From Paenibacillus oralis (GTDB taxonomy: Bacteria; Bacillota; Bacilli; Paenibacillales; Paenibacillaceae), in the NCBI RefSeq assembly GCF_003863965.1, contig NZ_RRCN01000001.1, positions 1,373,406-1,437,405 on the forward strand: a DNA stretch of 64,000 bases, written 5' to 3'. Made by a program: the position numbers and the translations under genes. Below the pieces are notes generated by a model that was not told where the DNA came from, did not search any database, and saw only the letters and a program-made list of their open reading frames with translations. This document shows positions 1 to 8,231 of this stretch, piece by piece. How positions within the stretch are numbered: position 1 is the stretch's first letter; each line of letters opens with the position of its first letter.

Positions 1-665
1 TCGGCCAAGGCATCCGCGAAGGTTTGAAGGAAGCCGGAATCCCCCGGGAGGAATTGTTCGTCACCTCGAAAGTATGGAACGCCGATCTCGGTTATGAAAC
101 AACCCTAGCCGCTTATGAGACAAGCCTGAAAAAGCTGGGGCTGGAATATCTCGACTTATACTTGATTCACTGGCCGGTGGCCGGTAAATTCAACGAAGCC
201 TGGAGAGCGCTGGAGACGCTGTACAAAGCGGGAAAAGTGAAGGCGATCGGCGTCAGCAACTTCCAGGTTCATCACCTGGAGGACTTGATGCAGGACGCGG
301 AGATCAAGCCGATGGTCAACCAAGTCGAATACCATCCGCGACTGACGCAAACGGAAGTGCAGGCTTTCTGCCGGGAGCACGGCATTCAAATGGAGGCCTG
401 GTCGCCGCTGATGCAGGGCCAGTTGCTGGATCACCCGGCGCTGCGGGAAATCGCCGGGAAATACGGCAAATCGGTAGCTCAGGTGATCATCCGCTGGGAT
501 TTGCAAAACGGTGTGGTCACGATTCCGAAATCGACCACGGAACACCGGATCGCCGAAAACGCGGCCGTCTTCGACTTCGAGCTGAGCCCGGAGGATATGG
601 AGCGGATCGGCGCTTTGAACAAAAATCTTCGCGTCGGACCGGATCCGGACAACTTTGATTTTTAG
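1..665 (+). CDS. Aldo/keto reductase, 3' part (gene begins before the window)
   Basis: NADPH-dependent carbonyl reductase of the aldo/keto reductase superfamily (AKR5-like), a cytosolic (beta/alpha)8 barrel. The reading frame is open from base 3, and the residues before the first TTG (base 24) read GQGIREGL, which is family sequence, so the true start is upstream. Visible motifs are LFVTSKVWN, the strand-loop LDLYLIHWP, the conserved KAIGVSNF, VNQVEYHP, and the cofactor-binding C-terminal stretch VVTIPKST. The N-terminal catalytic Asp and Tyr lie outside the window. Substrate cannot be told. A strong hairpin terminator follows about 30 bp after the stop. Identification is firm; only the N-terminal part is missing. 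Confidence 0.93.
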   Translation, partial: GQGIREGLKEAGIPREELFVTSKVWNADLGYETTLAAYETSLKKLGLEYLDLYLIHWPVAGKFNEAWRALETLYKAGKVKAIGVSNFQVHHLEDLMQDAEIKPMVNQVEYHPRLTQTEVQAFCREHGIQMEAWSPLMQGQLLDHPALREIAGKYGKSVAQVIIRWDLQNGVVTIPKSTTEHRIAENAAVFDFELSPEDMERIGALNKNLRVGPDPDNFDF

Positions 666-693
666 ATCAGCGAATTTATTGCATCAGGGATCT

Positions 694-744
694 GGGGCTG
701 GCCGAGGCGATGATACAATCGCCTCCGGTCGACCCCCGTTTTTA
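694..744 (+). terminator. Rho-independent terminator; copy 1 of a repeated hairpin
   Basis: The arms GGGGCTGGCCGAGGCGAT and a near-complement ending in GACCCCC are followed by GTTTTT, right after the aldo/keto reductase. The same hairpin sequence recurs at 5707-5751 and 13103-13148, so this is a repeated terminator module. Confidence 0.8.
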
Positions 745-761
745 CGACCTTCTTTCCTCCC

Positions 762-785
762 ATTGGAGAAATCCAATAGATTGGC
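762..785. repeat. Single unit of the ATTGG-CCAAT (family C) repeat
   Basis: ATTGGAGAAATCCAATAG is a small hairpin. It and the following ~30 bp, including a GGCGG-CCGCC-like dyad, closely match the first unit of the family C quartet at 13865. Only one unit is present, so this is a relic or a solo copy. Confidence 0.6.
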
Positions 786-814
786 GGATATCGAACGCCA
801 TTTTGCACTCCCAT

Positions 815-900
815 AGCACTAGCGTTGCATTAAAGCAACCGTTAGAATATTGGTGTGGCTAGAAAATGTATCTTGTCAGATTTAATGCAACGCTAGTGCT
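815..900. repeat. Perfect 20-bp inverted repeat around a 46-bp spacer
   Basis: AGCACTAGCGTTGCATTAAA at 815-834 is exactly reverse-complemented at 881-900. A degenerate copy of the right arm with similar flank occurs at 28426-28445. It lies in the gap between the reductase and the minus-strand solute-binding protein gene and could fold in the 3' end of either transcript. No target-site duplication or transposase is visible. The rest of 666-1014 holds nothing else I can identify. Confidence 0.75.
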
Positions 901-1014
901 CTCATTGTGGGTTCTCCGGCAGCCTGGTGGTTTGCGGGCTTTTCTATTGTTTTGTCAAACGCCCTTTTCGGTTTTGAGTCTTCTGCGATCTCAAATGTTC
1001 GTGGAGGCGCCGGC

Positions 1015-2349
1015 TTATTCGTTCAAAAAGGTCGTCGCGCGGTTTTGAATCAATTTTGCCGCTTCCTCCGCGGATTTTTGCCCGCTAAAGAACGCCAGCG
1101 ATTCCTCGCCCACGATGGCGATCACCTTCCCGTCGAGCTGCGAATATTGGTCCACCTTATCCAATAGCTGCTGGAACCGGGTGAATTCCTCATCCTCCGC
1201 CTTCACGGCTTTTCCGTCAGGCAGTTTGTAGGTGCCTTCCCCGATTTGCTGCTTGATCTCGTCCAGCTTTTGCCCGTTCACCGATTTGAGCAGCGAAAAT
1301 CCGCTGCGCTCTCGTATAGATTGCGCCTCTTCGGACAGGAGGAAGCTCACCAGCTTCCAGGCTTCTTCCTGGACGGGCGTCTTCGCACGGATGCCAAGCT
1401 GGGTAAGGGGAATGATCCGCATCGCGCCGGATTGCTCCGCGCTGTGGGGCTTTTGCAACAGCTGCGGGTGGTCGAAGAACGTATGCGTAACGTTGATTAC
1501 ATCGGCCGGTTCGAACAAGATGGCGGAATAGAACAGCTGCTTGCCAAGTTCTGCCGGGTCCCCGGTCATGATGCCGTCATCGTACATCTTTTTCACTTGC
1601 TGCAGCAGCGCCACGAATTCTGGCGAATCGAACTTCGCTTTTTTCGCCGCCGAATCCACGTACGTCCCGTAGCTGTCGACCACCATTTCCTGCGTCAGCA
1701 TCTCCGGCGGGTAATCCGCCATTGCATAAATCCCTTCCTTGCCCTGCGTCAACGTCTTCGCTACATTGGCAAAATCCTGCCAGGTCCAGGTTTCCTCCTG
1801 GATGCCGGCGTCTTTCAACACCTCGCCGTCGCCGATAAACGCCCTCAGGCTAAAGCCGGCCGGAACAGCGTACAGGCCGCCGCTTTCCTTCATCGCCTCC
1901 AGCACATTCATTTGCACATCGTCCGTTTTCACGGTCTTATCCTGGCTCAATAGTGAATCCATGTTCAAAAGCAGGCCCTTTCCGACATAATCGCCCACCG
2001 GCAAGTTATCGAGCTCGAACACGTCAGCTCCTTGCCCCGAGAGCAACTCCGTATTGATCGACTTCTGGTACTCCTCCAAATCGCCGGGCTTACTCTCTTC
2101 TCCGGCTTGCTTGTAAGCCTGGACGTTCAAATCGATGTCCGGGTATTTCGCTTCAAACTTACGCTCCAACGCTTCATAAAAGGGAGTCATTTCCTGAACC
2201 GATAAGGTCAGCCGGGTTTTGCCCCCTTCCTCAGCAGGCTGCTCTTTCTTCCCGCTCGTCTCCGGCCCTCCACCGCCGGCTCCGCAAGCGGTCATCGCCA
2301 CCGAAAGTATTAAAGCTCCAATTAGTGTCATTGCCAACCGTTTTTTCAT
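1015..2349 (-). CDS. Sugar ABC transporter solute-binding lipoprotein (cassette 1)
   Basis: Extracellular family 1 solute-binding protein, 444 aa, lipid-anchored on the outer face of the membrane. It delivers a sugar to the permeases encoded at 3599-5418. The N-terminus has a lysine pair, a hydrophobic core and the lipobox MTAC, followed by a Gly-rich linker. Family traits include AKYPDIDLNV, a central DVFELDNLP segment and a C-terminal helical region with LVSFLLSEEAQ. Start ATG is preceded by AAGGAGG with 7 nt spacing. It is the last gene of its operon, the reverse of the usual binding-protein-first order. The ligand is unknown. Confidence 0.9.
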   Translation of the reverse strand: MKKRLAMTLIGALILSVAMTACGAGGGGPETSGKKEQPAEEGGKTRLTLSVQEMTPFYEALERKFEAKYPDIDLNVQAYKQAGEESKPGDLEEYQKSINTELLSGQGADVFELDNLPVGDYVGKGLLLNMDSLLSQDKTVKTDDVQMNVLEAMKESGGLYAVPAGFSLRAFIGDGEVLKDAGIQEETWTWQDFANVAKTLTQGKEGIYAMADYPPEMLTQEMVVDSYGTYVDSAAKKAKFDSPEFVALLQQVKKMYDDGIMTGDPAELGKQLFYSAILFEPADVINVTHTFFDHPQLLQKPHSAEQSGAMRIIPLTQLGIRAKTPVQEEAWKLVSFLLSEEAQSIRERSGFSLLKSVNGQKLDEIKQQIGEGTYKLPDGKAVKAEDEEFTRFQQLLDKVDQYSQLDGKVIAIVGEESLAFFSGQKSAEEAAKLIQNRATTFLNE

Positions 2350-2420
2350 GAATATACCTCCTTGTTCTCCTCACATCTTTATTTAAAGTCCGTGTTCAAA
2401 AACTCAGGTTTTCAACAAAT

Positions 2421-3581
2421 TTATTGCAACCGAATCTGGTTGCCGTCCTGCAACGGCTCGCTGCTTTCCAGGATAATCAGGTCTCCTTCATACAGGAGAT
2501 CCGCCGGAATCATCGTTTCCCCTTCGCTCACGGCGCTCGTTTCGATCGGCACCTTGCGGGCCACAAACACATTGCCCAAAGCGCCCAGCTGTTCCTCCAC
2601 CTTGAAAATAAACCGCTTTTCTCCGTCGCGATGAACCGCTTCGCTCGGAAGCACCCAGCCTTTGTCGGAGGAAGCCTGCTCCAGCTTGACCGAAGCCTGC
2701 TCACCCCCTTTCAGGCCGGGATCGGCCACATGGATGCGCAGCAGCTTTTGCGGCACCGCCTCCAACGTTCCGGCACCGTTCTCCGGCGAACCGTAGCTCC
2801 GCGACCCCGCATCGGCCATTACTTCGATCGTGCCCTCCAGCCTGTACGCCGGCTGATCGGCGGCCTGGGCAACCTCAACCTCGATGTTCTGCCCGGCCCT
2901 GGTCCCGAGACGGCCGATCAGCGGCCCGTCGACGGCAATCTCCAGCAGGTATCCCGCGCTGCCGCTCGATACCACCACATCCGGCAGTCCCGCCGAGGCC
3001 AAGCCCTCCACCGCATTCACTTCCTTAATCACCCCGTCAAACGGGGCCAAGAGTTCCCGCACACGGTTTAACTGCTCCCGCAGCCCCGCGATTTTCCGCT
3101 CCTGCACCGAGAGATCGAGCTTTCGCGTTTCCAACTCGCGTCCAGTCGTACGAAGGTCGGATTCGTCTCCGCTAACCGTCGCCTGAATAAATTGATCCTG
3201 AACGTTTTGCAGCGCGATTCGTTGCTTCTTTAGCTCTGCGAGCTCATCCTCAAGCTCACGCTCGGCGGCGGCGCTGTCGTAAAGCACAAGCTTCTGTCCT
3301 TTCTTAACCGCTTCGCCTTTCTTCACGAGCACTTCCCGGACCTTCCAGCCCGCCGGATTCGCCAGCTCCGCCTGCTTTGCCGGCTGCAAGATCCCGCTGC
3401 CCTCCAGCTTGTATGTAAGCCCCCCGGCCACCGCCTGCACCGTCCGGACCTTCGGTAAGGTCACCGATTGGAGCGTGTTGCTGAAAAACGTGAAAAACAG
3501 CAGTCCCCCCATCAGCAACATAAAGACGGTAAAAATCAGTTTTTTCCGTTTACGATCAGCCTGCTCTTTCGTTAACTCCAT
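2421..3581 (-). CDS. HlyD/RND-type membrane-fusion adaptor within a sugar ABC cassette
   Basis: Single-pass membrane protein of 386 aa resembling periplasmic adaptor subunits of efflux systems (HlyD/MacA/YknX type). Residues ~14-32 form a transmembrane segment. They are followed by a first barrel-sandwich half (VREVLVKKGEAVKKGQKLV), a Glu/Leu/Arg-rich coiled coil at ~100-170, and the second half LLAPFDGVIKEV. C-terminal beta domains contain WVLPSEAVHRDGEKRFIFKV. The frame stays open upstream to 3797, but that part runs antisense-like through the permease gene. The ATG at 3581 follows a GGGGGG-rich site and starts the recognisable protein. It sits between MalG-type permease and binding-protein genes, where such a protein is unusual. 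Role unknown; possibly sensing, assembly or export. Confidence 0.82.
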   Translation of the reverse strand: MELTKEQADRKRKKLIFTVFMLLMGGLLFFTFFSNTLQSVTLPKVRTVQAVAGGLTYKLEGSGILQPAKQAELANPAGWKVREVLVKKGEAVKKGQKLVLYDSAAAERELEDELAELKKQRIALQNVQDQFIQATVSGDESDLRTTGRELETRKLDLSVQERKIAGLREQLNRVRELLAPFDGVIKEVNAVEGLASAGLPDVVVSSGSAGYLLEIAVDGPLIGRLGTRAGQNIEVEVAQAADQPAYRLEGTIEVMADAGSRSYGSPENGAGTLEAVPQKLLRIHVADPGLKGGEQASVKLEQASSDKGWVLPSEAVHRDGEKRFIFKVEEQLGALGNVFVARKVPIETSAVSEGETMIPADLLYEGDLIILESSEPLQDGNQIRLQ

Positions 3582-3598
3582 CGTTTTGCATCCCCCCC

Positions 3599-4471
3599 TT
3601 ATCCCTTGATCCCGGACAACTGCACACCTTCGATGAAATACGTCTCCGCGTAGAGGAACAACAGCACCATCGGAGACATGTACAGCATGGATGCGGCAAA
3701 AGCCATCCCCCATTCTCCGCTTAATCTCGATAGAAAGACCGATAAAGGCTGCTTGAGCGGGTCCAAAAAGATCAGCGGCTGCTCGACCATATTCCAATAA
3801 TCGACGAACAGCAAGACCACCAGCGCTGCCAGTCCCGGTTTGACCATCGGCAGGATGAGCGTCAGGAATATCCGCAGATGGCCGGCGCCGTCCATTTTGG
3901 CGGCTTCGATGTAAGCGTAAGGGATATGCAGCATGAACTGGCGCAGCATGAATACCCCGAACGCGGCGAACACGCCCGGCAGGATCACCGCTCCCGGGCT
4001 GTGCAGCAGCCCCAGTTTATCGGCCATGATATAGTTGGGGACCAGCGTCACCTGAAAGGGCATCAGCATCGACAGTAAATAGACCAAGAAGAGCGCGTCA
4101 CGTCCGCGAAACCGCAGTTTGGAGAGCGCATAGGCGGCCATCGCCGCCACCGCCGTTTGTCCGGCGATGATCGGCAGCACCAGTCCCGCGGAATTCCAAA
4201 ACATCACCAAATATTTCGGGGTATACACCAACAGCCGGCCGTACTGCTCCAAGGTGACCTGGTCCGGCACCCCTTTCAGATTGACGAAGGTTCCGGCACC
4301 GGTCGAAGTCACCTCCGTGAGCTTTCCGATCACCCCGTAATTGATCTTCAGCTCCTGTTCCGTCATCAGCGAATTGGTGAACGTAATGACGACCGGGAAC
4401 AGCAGCAGCAAGCCGATCACCCCCAGGAACGCCGTCAGCAGAGCTTTTTGCACCGCTTTGATCACTTGCAC
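3599..4471 (-). CDS. Sugar ABC transporter permease, MalG type (cassette 1)
   Basis: Integral membrane permease of the CUT1 carbohydrate uptake family, about 290 aa, with six predicted helices. The first is at ~12-32. The conserved EAA loop region reads EAAKMDGAGHLRIFLTLILP and contacts the shared ATPase. The C-terminus ends with the typical YFIEGVQLSGIKG. The frame permits a GTG at 4480, but that codon overlaps the ribosome site AGGAGG; the GTG at 4471 has 8-nt spacing and is preferred. It is followed after 17 bp by the HlyD-like gene and preceded after 29 bp by the MalF-type permease gene. No ATP-binding subunit is encoded nearby. Confidence 0.9.
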   Translation of the reverse strand: MQVIKAVQKALLTAFLGVIGLLLLFPVVITFTNSLMTEQELKINYGVIGKLTEVTSTGAGTFVNLKGVPDQVTLEQYGRLLVYTPKYLVMFWNSAGLVLPIIAGQTAVAAMAAYALSKLRFRGRDALFLVYLLSMLMPFQVTLVPNYIMADKLGLLHSPGAVILPGVFAAFGVFMLRQFMLHIPYAYIEAAKMDGAGHLRIFLTLILPMVKPGLAALVVLLFVDYWNMVEQPLIFLDPLKQPLSVFLSRLSGEWGMAFAASMLYMSPMVLLFLYAETYFIEGVQLSGIKG

Positions 4472-4500
4472 GCCGTCCACCTCCTATTCGTACAAGTTCT

Positions 4501-5418
4501 CTATTCCATAAACTTCCGGTAGCGGCGCTCCAGCCCGAACAAGACCAGGACGATCGCCAGGATGGCGGCGACCATCAGCACCGCCGCGGCCGTCAGCTTC
4601 TGGATGTTCAGCGAAGCAAACATGTTGTTCATGTAGTGCTGCAGCATGTAGATGCTGTCATGCGGATAATCGCCCGCCAGCAAATACGTCTCCCGGAACA
4701 CCTTAAACGAATTGATGATCGATATAATGACCACGAAAAACGTCGTCGTCGTTAAGTAGACGAGCGTGATCCCCAAAAACTGGCGAAAGGGTCCGGCGCC
4801 TTCGACCCGGGCGGTTTCGTAGTAATCCTGCGGAATTTGCTGCAGGCCCGCCAGGAACAAAATGACATTGTAGCCAACGTTCTTCCACAAATACACGACG
4901 ATGACTACATACCGGGCGGCGGGGGTTTTCATCCAGTCCACGCGCTGGATCCCGAAATGGCTGAGCGCATAGTTCAAAACGCCGTTCCAGTCGAACACCA
5001 CCTGCCAGATGATGATGACCGAGGCGACCGGCACCACCAACGGCAGCACGTAGGAGGTGCGCAGCCACTTCCGCAGATAGATTTGCCGGTTCAACAGCAA
5101 CGCCAGTCCCAGCGACAGCACCAGCATCAGCGGGACGCCAAGCGCGCTGAAATAAAACGTGTTGGCCGCCGCTTTCCGGAACGAATCGCTGGACAGGAGC
5201 TCACGGTAATTCGCCAGGCCGACGAAACTTCCGCCGGAATTGCCGCTCATGAAGGAATACATCAGACTCATCCCGAACGGAATCAGATAAAACACCGCAA
5301 ACCCGGCCGCGCTCGGCGCCAGAAACAACCACGCCGCCGCCCCGTCCCCGCGCAACGGGCGGGCGAGGCCCAGCCGGGTCAGGCCGTTCGGCGCACGCAA
5401 AAAACCCCACTTCTTCAT
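4501..5418 (-). CDS. Sugar ABC transporter permease, MalF type (cassette 1)
   Basis: CUT1-family permease, 305 aa, partner of the MalG-type protein encoded next. Helix 1 starts at AAAWLFLAPSAAGFAVFYL; LANYRELLSSDSF is the characteristic extracellular stretch, and the EAA loop contains ETARVEGAGPFRQFLGITL. An ATG at 5436 is in frame, but AGGAGG lies inside that extension, 8 nt before the ATG at 5418, so 5418 is taken as start. It is the first gene of the cassette; the 380 bp upstream hold a collapsed gene copy (5561-5751) and no local regulator, so its control is unknown. Confidence 0.9.
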   Translation of the reverse strand: MKKWGFLRAPNGLTRLGLARPLRGDGAAAWLFLAPSAAGFAVFYLIPFGMSLMYSFMSGNSGGSFVGLANYRELLSSDSFRKAAANTFYFSALGVPLMLVLSLGLALLLNRQIYLRKWLRTSYVLPLVVPVASVIIIWQVVFDWNGVLNYALSHFGIQRVDWMKTPAARYVVIVVYLWKNVGYNVILFLAGLQQIPQDYYETARVEGAGPFRQFLGITLVYLTTTTFFVVIISIINSFKVFRETYLLAGDYPHDSIYMLQHYMNNMFASLNIQKLTAAAVLMVAAILAIVLVLFGLERRYRKFME

Positions 5419-5560
5419 CTTCCAGTCCTCCTGCATTCATGCCTTTAAGCATAGGGCAGACTTTTAAAATCAAAAGTGGGGTAAATCTTAAATTTTTCTT
5501 AACTCGATGTCGAATCTTGAATTCAGCCGGGTGGGGCATCTGCTTTCATAAAACCTGCTT

Positions 5561-5751
5561 TGTTTCCGCCTTCATAAATAAACTTCGCCCCACACCTGCC
5601 TGAAAATATGCTCCGAACTGAACACTTTCTTCGGGTGGCTGGCCAGCAACATCAAAATATCAAACCAGCATACCCGAGATCGGCCTGCGATTTCAAAAGC
5701 GGTAAAGAGGCTGGCCGAGGCGATAATTGCGATCGCCTTCGGTCAGCCCCC
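5561..5751 (-). pseudogene. Collapsed duplicate of the response-regulator locus
   Basis: Bases 5561-5664 align at constant offset to 12413-12516, the C-terminal coding part of the OmpR-type response regulator gene. At 5665 the match jumps to 13034, upstream of that gene's start, continues to about 5697, skips ~27 bp, and resumes as 5698-5751 matching 13094-13148, including the terminator hairpin. Some 520 bp of the regulator gene (its N-terminal coding part) are missing. Sequence has drifted (several substitutions), so this is a dead relic, not a gene. Confidence 0.78.
5707..5751 (-). terminator. Terminator-type hairpin downstream of the aldolase gene; copy 2
   Basis: The arms GAGGCTGGCCGAGGCGAT and GCGATCGCCTTCGGTCAGCC form a long hairpin; on the minus strand it is followed by CTTTACC. 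It lies ~48 bp after the aldolase stop. The same module occurs at 694 and 13103. Confidence 0.65.
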
Positions 5752-5798
5752 ATTGCAGTATATGGGCAACCGGATGGTTTAGAAGCGTTTTTCTTTGG

Positions 5799-6680
5799 TC
5801 ACAAGAGAACGGGTTGCTTGCTGTAAAGCTCGCTTTTGCCGATGGAATCGAACAAGCGCATTTTGTTGCGGATCACTTCCTTGGCCGCGCTGATGCAGTC
5901 CGGATAGATGACGTTGGGGTCCCACCATTCTTCACGGCTCAAAATTTCCCGCGCCTTGGCGAAATACGCGTGTTTCATGTCGCTCGAAATGTTGACCTTG
6001 CAGATGCCTAGCTTCACGGATTGCGCCACTTCTTCATCCGGGTTCGAGGAACCTCCATGCAGCACAAGCGGGATATCGATCCGCTCGGCGATGGCTTTCA
6101 GGATATCGAGCTGCAGCTTCGGTTTGATGTGCTTCGGATAGATGCCGTGCGCGGTCCCGATCGCTACCGCCAATGTATCCGCGCCCGTCCGGGCGATAAA
6201 ATCCCGCGCTTGCTCCGGATCGGTATACGTTACCTCCGTTACCCCGCCTTCGACGGAATTGCCCGTGCTCCCGATCGTCCCCAGCTCCGCCTCCACCGAG
6301 ACGCCGACCGTATGGGCAAGCTCCACGACCTGCTTGGTCAATTTGACGTTCTCTTCATAGGGGAGCAGGGAACCGTCGATCATCACGGAGGTGAATCCGC
6401 ACTTGATGGCCCGCATCACCTCGGCCACCGAGCCGCCATGATCCAGATGGATGACAAACGGAATCGGACTTTTGACCGCGCGGTCCCGCGCATAGCTGAA
6501 AAATTCATCCGTCAAAAACTCCAGCTCGCTGGGATGGATGGAAATGATCGCCGGTGCCTGGGAATGTTCCGCTTCTTCAATAACCGCGCGCAAAAAGCTG
6601 CTGTCCGCCACATTAAAAGCACCTACGGCAAACCGTTTCTCTTTTGCTACGGCCAACAATTCTTTCATCGTCAACAACAT
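5799..6680 (-). CDS. Class II fructose/tagatose-bisphosphate aldolase
   Basis: Zinc-dependent class II aldolase, 293 aa, cleaving a ketose 1,6-bisphosphate (fructose or tagatose type) to dihydroxyacetone phosphate and an aldehyde. Visible are the catalytic Asp80 and zinc ligand His81 in VIHLDHGG, the second ligand His177 in IGTAHG, and the third, His207, in LVLHGGSS. The phosphate-binding loop NISSD is also present. Start ATG has AAGGAG upstream. It is the last gene of a PTS operon, which suggests it handles the sugar phosphate made by that PTS; GatY/KbaY/FbaA subfamily and substrate cannot be settled from sequence reading alone. Confidence 0.9.
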   Translation of the reverse strand: MLLTMKELLAVAKEKRFAVGAFNVADSSFLRAVIEEAEHSQAPAIISIHPSELEFLTDEFFSYARDRAVKSPIPFVIHLDHGGSVAEVMRAIKCGFTSVMIDGSLLPYEENVKLTKQVVELAHTVGVSVEAELGTIGSTGNSVEGGVTEVTYTDPEQARDFIARTGADTLAVAIGTAHGIYPKHIKPKLQLDILKAIAERIDIPLVLHGGSSNPDEEVAQSVKLGICKVNISSDMKHAYFAKAREILSREEWWDPNVIYPDCISAAKEVIRNKMRLFDSIGKSELYSKQPVLL

Positions 6681-6700
6681 ATCTCATTCGCTCCTTTTTA

Positions 6701-6718
6701 GAGGTTGTTCAAAAAGCC
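6701..6718. repeat. GAGGTTGTTCAAAAAGCC dispersed motif
   Basis: An 18-bp sequence between the EIIC and aldolase genes is repeated exactly at 23349-23366, where it forms a hairpin. Here the second arm is degraded. Possibly part of a dispersed hairpin; function unknown. Confidence 0.55.
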
Positions 6719-6759
6719 AACTTCTTTTGATCACGCATTTTTAATATCTTTTTGGGTTT

Positions 6760-7860
6760 TTACTGCGCTTTCTCCAGCGTAAACGTGATGTCGTCATCAT
6801 CCACACTTACGCCAAGCGTATCGTCGAATTCTTCATCAGCCTCGGTTACCGTTTTTTTGATCATAGAGAGGGCGACTCCGCAAAGGACCGTTCCGATCAA
6901 AAGCGCGGCGGTAAACAGCCAGGGATGAGTGAACAGCGGCACAACGAACAATCCCCCATGCGGAACCGGAGCTTCCACGCCCCAGGTCATAATCAATCCG
7001 CCCGCAATGGCGGAACCGATCACGCAGGAGAGAACCACCCGGAACAAATCCCGCGCTGCGATCGGAATAACGCCTTCCGTGATCATGCAAATTCCCATGG
7101 GAAAAGCGGCTTTCAGCGCTTCTTTTTCCGAACGGGTATACTTCTTGCGGGTGAGAAAGAAAGATAACGTGATGCCGAGCGGCGGAATAATCGAACCGAC
7201 GAATTTAACCGCTTCCGGACCGTAGACACCTTGCACGAGCAAGCCGTCCGCGAACAGGGACATCGTTTTGTTGACCGGTCCGCCGAAATCGAATGTCGCC
7301 ATCGCCCCCAGGACCGCGCCGAGCAGGAATTTGGACCCGCCCTGCATGGATTCAAGCATATGGGTCAGACCGTTCTGCGCCCATACGATGGGCTGCCCGA
7401 TCAGCAAATACATGGCCAGCCCCGATAGGATGGTTGCCAGCACCGGTATCACCATAACCGGCATAAGCCCTTGCATGGATGCGGGCAAACGGACGTATTT
7501 CCGAATGGCGAGCACCACATAGCCGACCAGGAAACCGCCAACCATTCCACCGATAAAACCGGCTTGGATCTGCGAGCATACGTAACCTACGATCAGCCCG
7601 GGGGCGATGCCCGGACGATCGGAGATGGAGTAGGCGATGGCCGCGCAGATCAACGGGACGACCAGCCCCATGCCCAAACCTCCAAGCTGGTTGAGGTAAT
7701 AAGGAACGGTACCTGTCTTCTCCGCTACGTCGGTTCCTCCAAGCAGTTGTCCGAGCGCAATACAGATGCCGGCGGCAACGATCAGCGGAATCATATAGGA
7801 TATACCGGTAAGCAGGTGTTTCTTGATGATTTGGCCGACATGGCTGCCTTTATTAGTCAT
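6760..7860 (-). CDS. PTS fructose-family EIIC permease
   Basis: Membrane component of a phosphotransferase system of the fructose/mannitol superfamily, 366 aa with about nine hydrophobic segments. It carries the substrate across the membrane while EIIB phosphorylates it. Motifs include GISYMIPLIVAAGICIALG near the N-terminus and the substrate-loop GGPVNK at residues 193-198, followed by PMGICMITEGVIPIA, characteristic of this family. It ends in an acidic tail (EADEEFDDTLGVSVDDDD). Start ATG follows AAGGAGG. It lies 12 bp after the EIIB gene and 79 bp before the aldolase gene. Substrate unproven. Confidence 0.92.
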   Translation of the reverse strand: MTNKGSHVGQIIKKHLLTGISYMIPLIVAAGICIALGQLLGGTDVAEKTGTVPYYLNQLGGLGMGLVVPLICAAIAYSISDRPGIAPGLIVGYVCSQIQAGFIGGMVGGFLVGYVVLAIRKYVRLPASMQGLMPVMVIPVLATILSGLAMYLLIGQPIVWAQNGLTHMLESMQGGSKFLLGAVLGAMATFDFGGPVNKTMSLFADGLLVQGVYGPEAVKFVGSIIPPLGITLSFFLTRKKYTRSEKEALKAAFPMGICMITEGVIPIAARDLFRVVLSCVIGSAIAGGLIMTWGVEAPVPHGGLFVVPLFTHPWLFTAALLIGTVLCGVALSMIKKTVTEADEEFDDTLGVSVDDDDITFTLEKAQ

Positions 7861-7872
7861 CGTCGTTCCTCC

Positions 7873-8199
7873 TTATGCGGGGTTTTGGTTGGAGGCCAGC
7901 GAATGCTCCACCTTCTCGATAAACTGAACTGGCGATTTGATAACGGTTTGTGTCTTGACCCGAACGACCGGTTTTCCTTTGAACCTTTCTTCGCCTCCTA
8001 TCTTGATATCCGTCGCCAAAATCACCACATCCGCCTGCTCGATGTCTTCAGCGGTCAGCGCGTTCTCCGTGCCGATGGTGCCCTGGGTTTCCACCAAAAT
8101 GTCGTGCCCCCTTGCCGCCGCTCCTTTAATCAGCTTCTCCCTGGCGATGTACGTATGGGCTATGCCGGCCGTGCATGCGGCAACCGCAACGATTTTCAT
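7873..8199 (-). CDS. PTS fructose-family EIIB
   Basis: Cytosolic phosphocarrier of 108 aa. It receives phosphate from EIIA on Cys9 in VAACTAGIAHT and passes it to the sugar. The fold signature HDILVETQGTIG is present. The open frame reaches back to 8235, but GGGAGG lies 7 nt before the ATG at 8199, and conserved sequence begins there. Placed 33 bp after the EIIA stop. EIIA, EIIB and EIIC are separate polypeptides, unlike the fused FruA-type protein. Confidence 0.93.
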   Translation of the reverse strand: MKIVAVAACTAGIAHTYIAREKLIKGAAARGHDILVETQGTIGTENALTAEDIEQADVVILATDIKIGGEERFKGKPVVRVKTQTVIKSPVQFIEKVEHSLASNQNPA

Positions 8200-8231
8200 A
8201 TATACCCCTCCCGCGATGATATTTACTGAAA

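Noticed and set aside
3582-3797. N-terminal extension of the HlyD-like frame
   Set aside because: It lies within the MalG-type permease gene in another frame, and family sequence begins at the ATG at 3581.
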